NCBI RefSeq assembly: GCF_036607905.1
Contig: NZ_CP144555.1
Span: forward strand, 1 to 64,000
DNA from: Streptomyces sp. SCSIO 75703
GTDB taxonomy: Bacteria; Actinomycetota; Actinomycetes; Streptomycetales; Streptomycetaceae
DNA length: 64,000 nt
Direction of reading: 5' to 3'
The notes under the pieces were generated by a model. The model was given only the letters and a program-made list of their open reading frames with translations, was not told the DNA's origin and did not search any database. Both the position numbers and the translations under genes were made by a program. The stretch's first letter is position 1, and every line of letters starts with the position of its first letter. Positions 63,445-64,000 of this stretch are shown one piece after another.

Positions 63445-64000
63445 ATGACGAAGAGGGAGTCCGGGCAGCCGGAGGGGCCGGTGTCACCGTCCTCGCCGGA
63501 GGTCGCCGCGGCCCGTCTGCGCCTGCTCGCCGAGGCGACCCGGGCGCTCGCGTCGAGCCTGGACGCGGCTCAGTCGCTGCGCCGGCTGGCCCGCCTGGTC
63601 GTACCGCACCTGGCCGACGCCTGCGTCGTCGACGTCATCGAGGGCGACGGACTGCGGCGGCTCACCGTCACGGACCGCGATCCGGAGCGGGCGCTGCGCG
63701 TGCTGCCGGGCGGCTTCCTCCCCGGCCCGGACGACTCCTCCGCCCCGCTGGCGCGGGTGCTGCGGGGCGGGGGGCCGCTCGTGGTGAGCGACTTCCCCGC
63801 CCCCGATCCGGCCGACTCGCTCCAGGCCGCGCAGTGGGCGCTGTACCGCACGCTGGGCGCCGGGTCCGCGCTGATCGTGCCCATGCGCGTGCGGCAGCAG
63901 ACGCTCGGCGCGCTCACCTTCGTGCGGCACGCCCCGGCGGCGCCCTTCGACGAGCAGGAACAGGCGCTCGCCGCCGACCTGGGGCACCGGGCGGGCCTCG
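63445..64000 (+). CDS. GAF-domain protein, N-terminal part (runs off the window)
   Basis: ATG at 63445 follows CGAGGA and opens a frame to the window end (185 codons seen). After a short tail comes a helix (AARLRLLAEATRALASSLDAAQSLRRLARLVVPHLAD), then a GAF domain: CVVDVIEGDGLRRLTVTDRDPERALRVLP, APLARVLRGGGPLVVSDF, YRTLGAGSALIVPMRVRQQTLGALTFVRHAPAAPFDEQEQALAADLGHRAGL. This is the usual N-terminal arrangement of Streptomyces GAF-PP2C phosphatases or GAF-histidine kinases. The output domain is not in the window. 3' partial. Confidence 0.75.
   Translation, partial: MTKRESGQPEGPVSPSSPEVAAARLRLLAEATRALASSLDAAQSLRRLARLVVPHLADACVVDVIEGDGLRRLTVTDRDPERALRVLPGGFLPGPDDSSAPLARVLRGGGPLVVSDFPAPDPADSLQAAQWALYRTLGAGSALIVPMRVRQQTLGALTFVRHAPAAPFDEQEQALAADLGHRAGL

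Overview
The window is very GC-rich, uses many GTG starts preceded by GGAGG-type ribosome sites, and carries actinomycete families throughout (TetR, IclR, SpoIIE-type PP2C, ABC-F, DUF1348, DUF981, DUF6892, rifampicin monooxygenase). All of this points to Streptomyces or a close relative. Fossil transposons, minisatellites and resistance-type genes suggest a variable part of the chromosome, such as an arm; that placement is inference.

Layout. 0-9 kb: a PdxH-like flavoprotein, a DUF1348 gene divergent from a TetR regulator with two operator-like palindromes, about 0.9 kb of GC-rich degenerate repeats, a secreted I36-type peptidase inhibitor, three insertion sequences end to end (IS5-type, IS630, IS481) with a CTAG at every junction, a DUF981 membrane protein and a minisatellite. 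9.8-14.5 kb: an APC transporter and a coupled TPR / polyprenyl synthetase pair. 14.5-16.5 kb: transposase fossils around a streptothricin-acetyltransferase-like gene. 16.7-24.1 kb: secreted trypsin-like protease, zinc alcohol dehydrogenase, pirin, AhpD-like and GNAT genes, an APH-fold kinase, an IS5-type fossil, DUF6892 and an IS110 fossil. 24.5-28.3 kb: ABC-F protein, GNAT genes, alpha/beta hydrolase.

28.9-48.7 kb: one large minus-strand block of about 18 genes, many overlapping by 4 to 8 bases. In transcription order: Old-Yellow-Enzyme-type Fe-S flavoprotein, methyltransferase, a 103-aa unknown, an NTF2-like protein, an ABC importer (lipoprotein, ATPase, permease), SDR, an M20-like protein, a hydrolase-Ohr fusion, an IclR regulator, class III CoA-transferase, cyclase-family hydrolase, MmgE/PrpD, a dihydroorotase/hydantoinase-type amidohydrolase, a CitE-like lyase, and a sodium:solute symporter with a 43-aa partner. 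It reads as an uptake and breakdown pathway ending in CoA activation, hydration or dehydration and C-C cleavage of a dicarboxylate. The substrate is not evident. This is the best candidate for an undescribed system.

49-64 kb: a broken MerR/beta-clamp-like regulator, a large secreted protein, a GNAT, an MBL-fold hydrolase, TetR, the rifampicin monooxygenase gene behind a rifampin-associated-element palindrome, a LuxR fossil, a GH114-like lipoprotein, htpG, a PP2C phosphatase with a MASE1 membrane protein, inorganic pyrophosphatase divergent from a same-length paralog lacking its catalytic residues, and the start of a GAF-domain protein running off the end.
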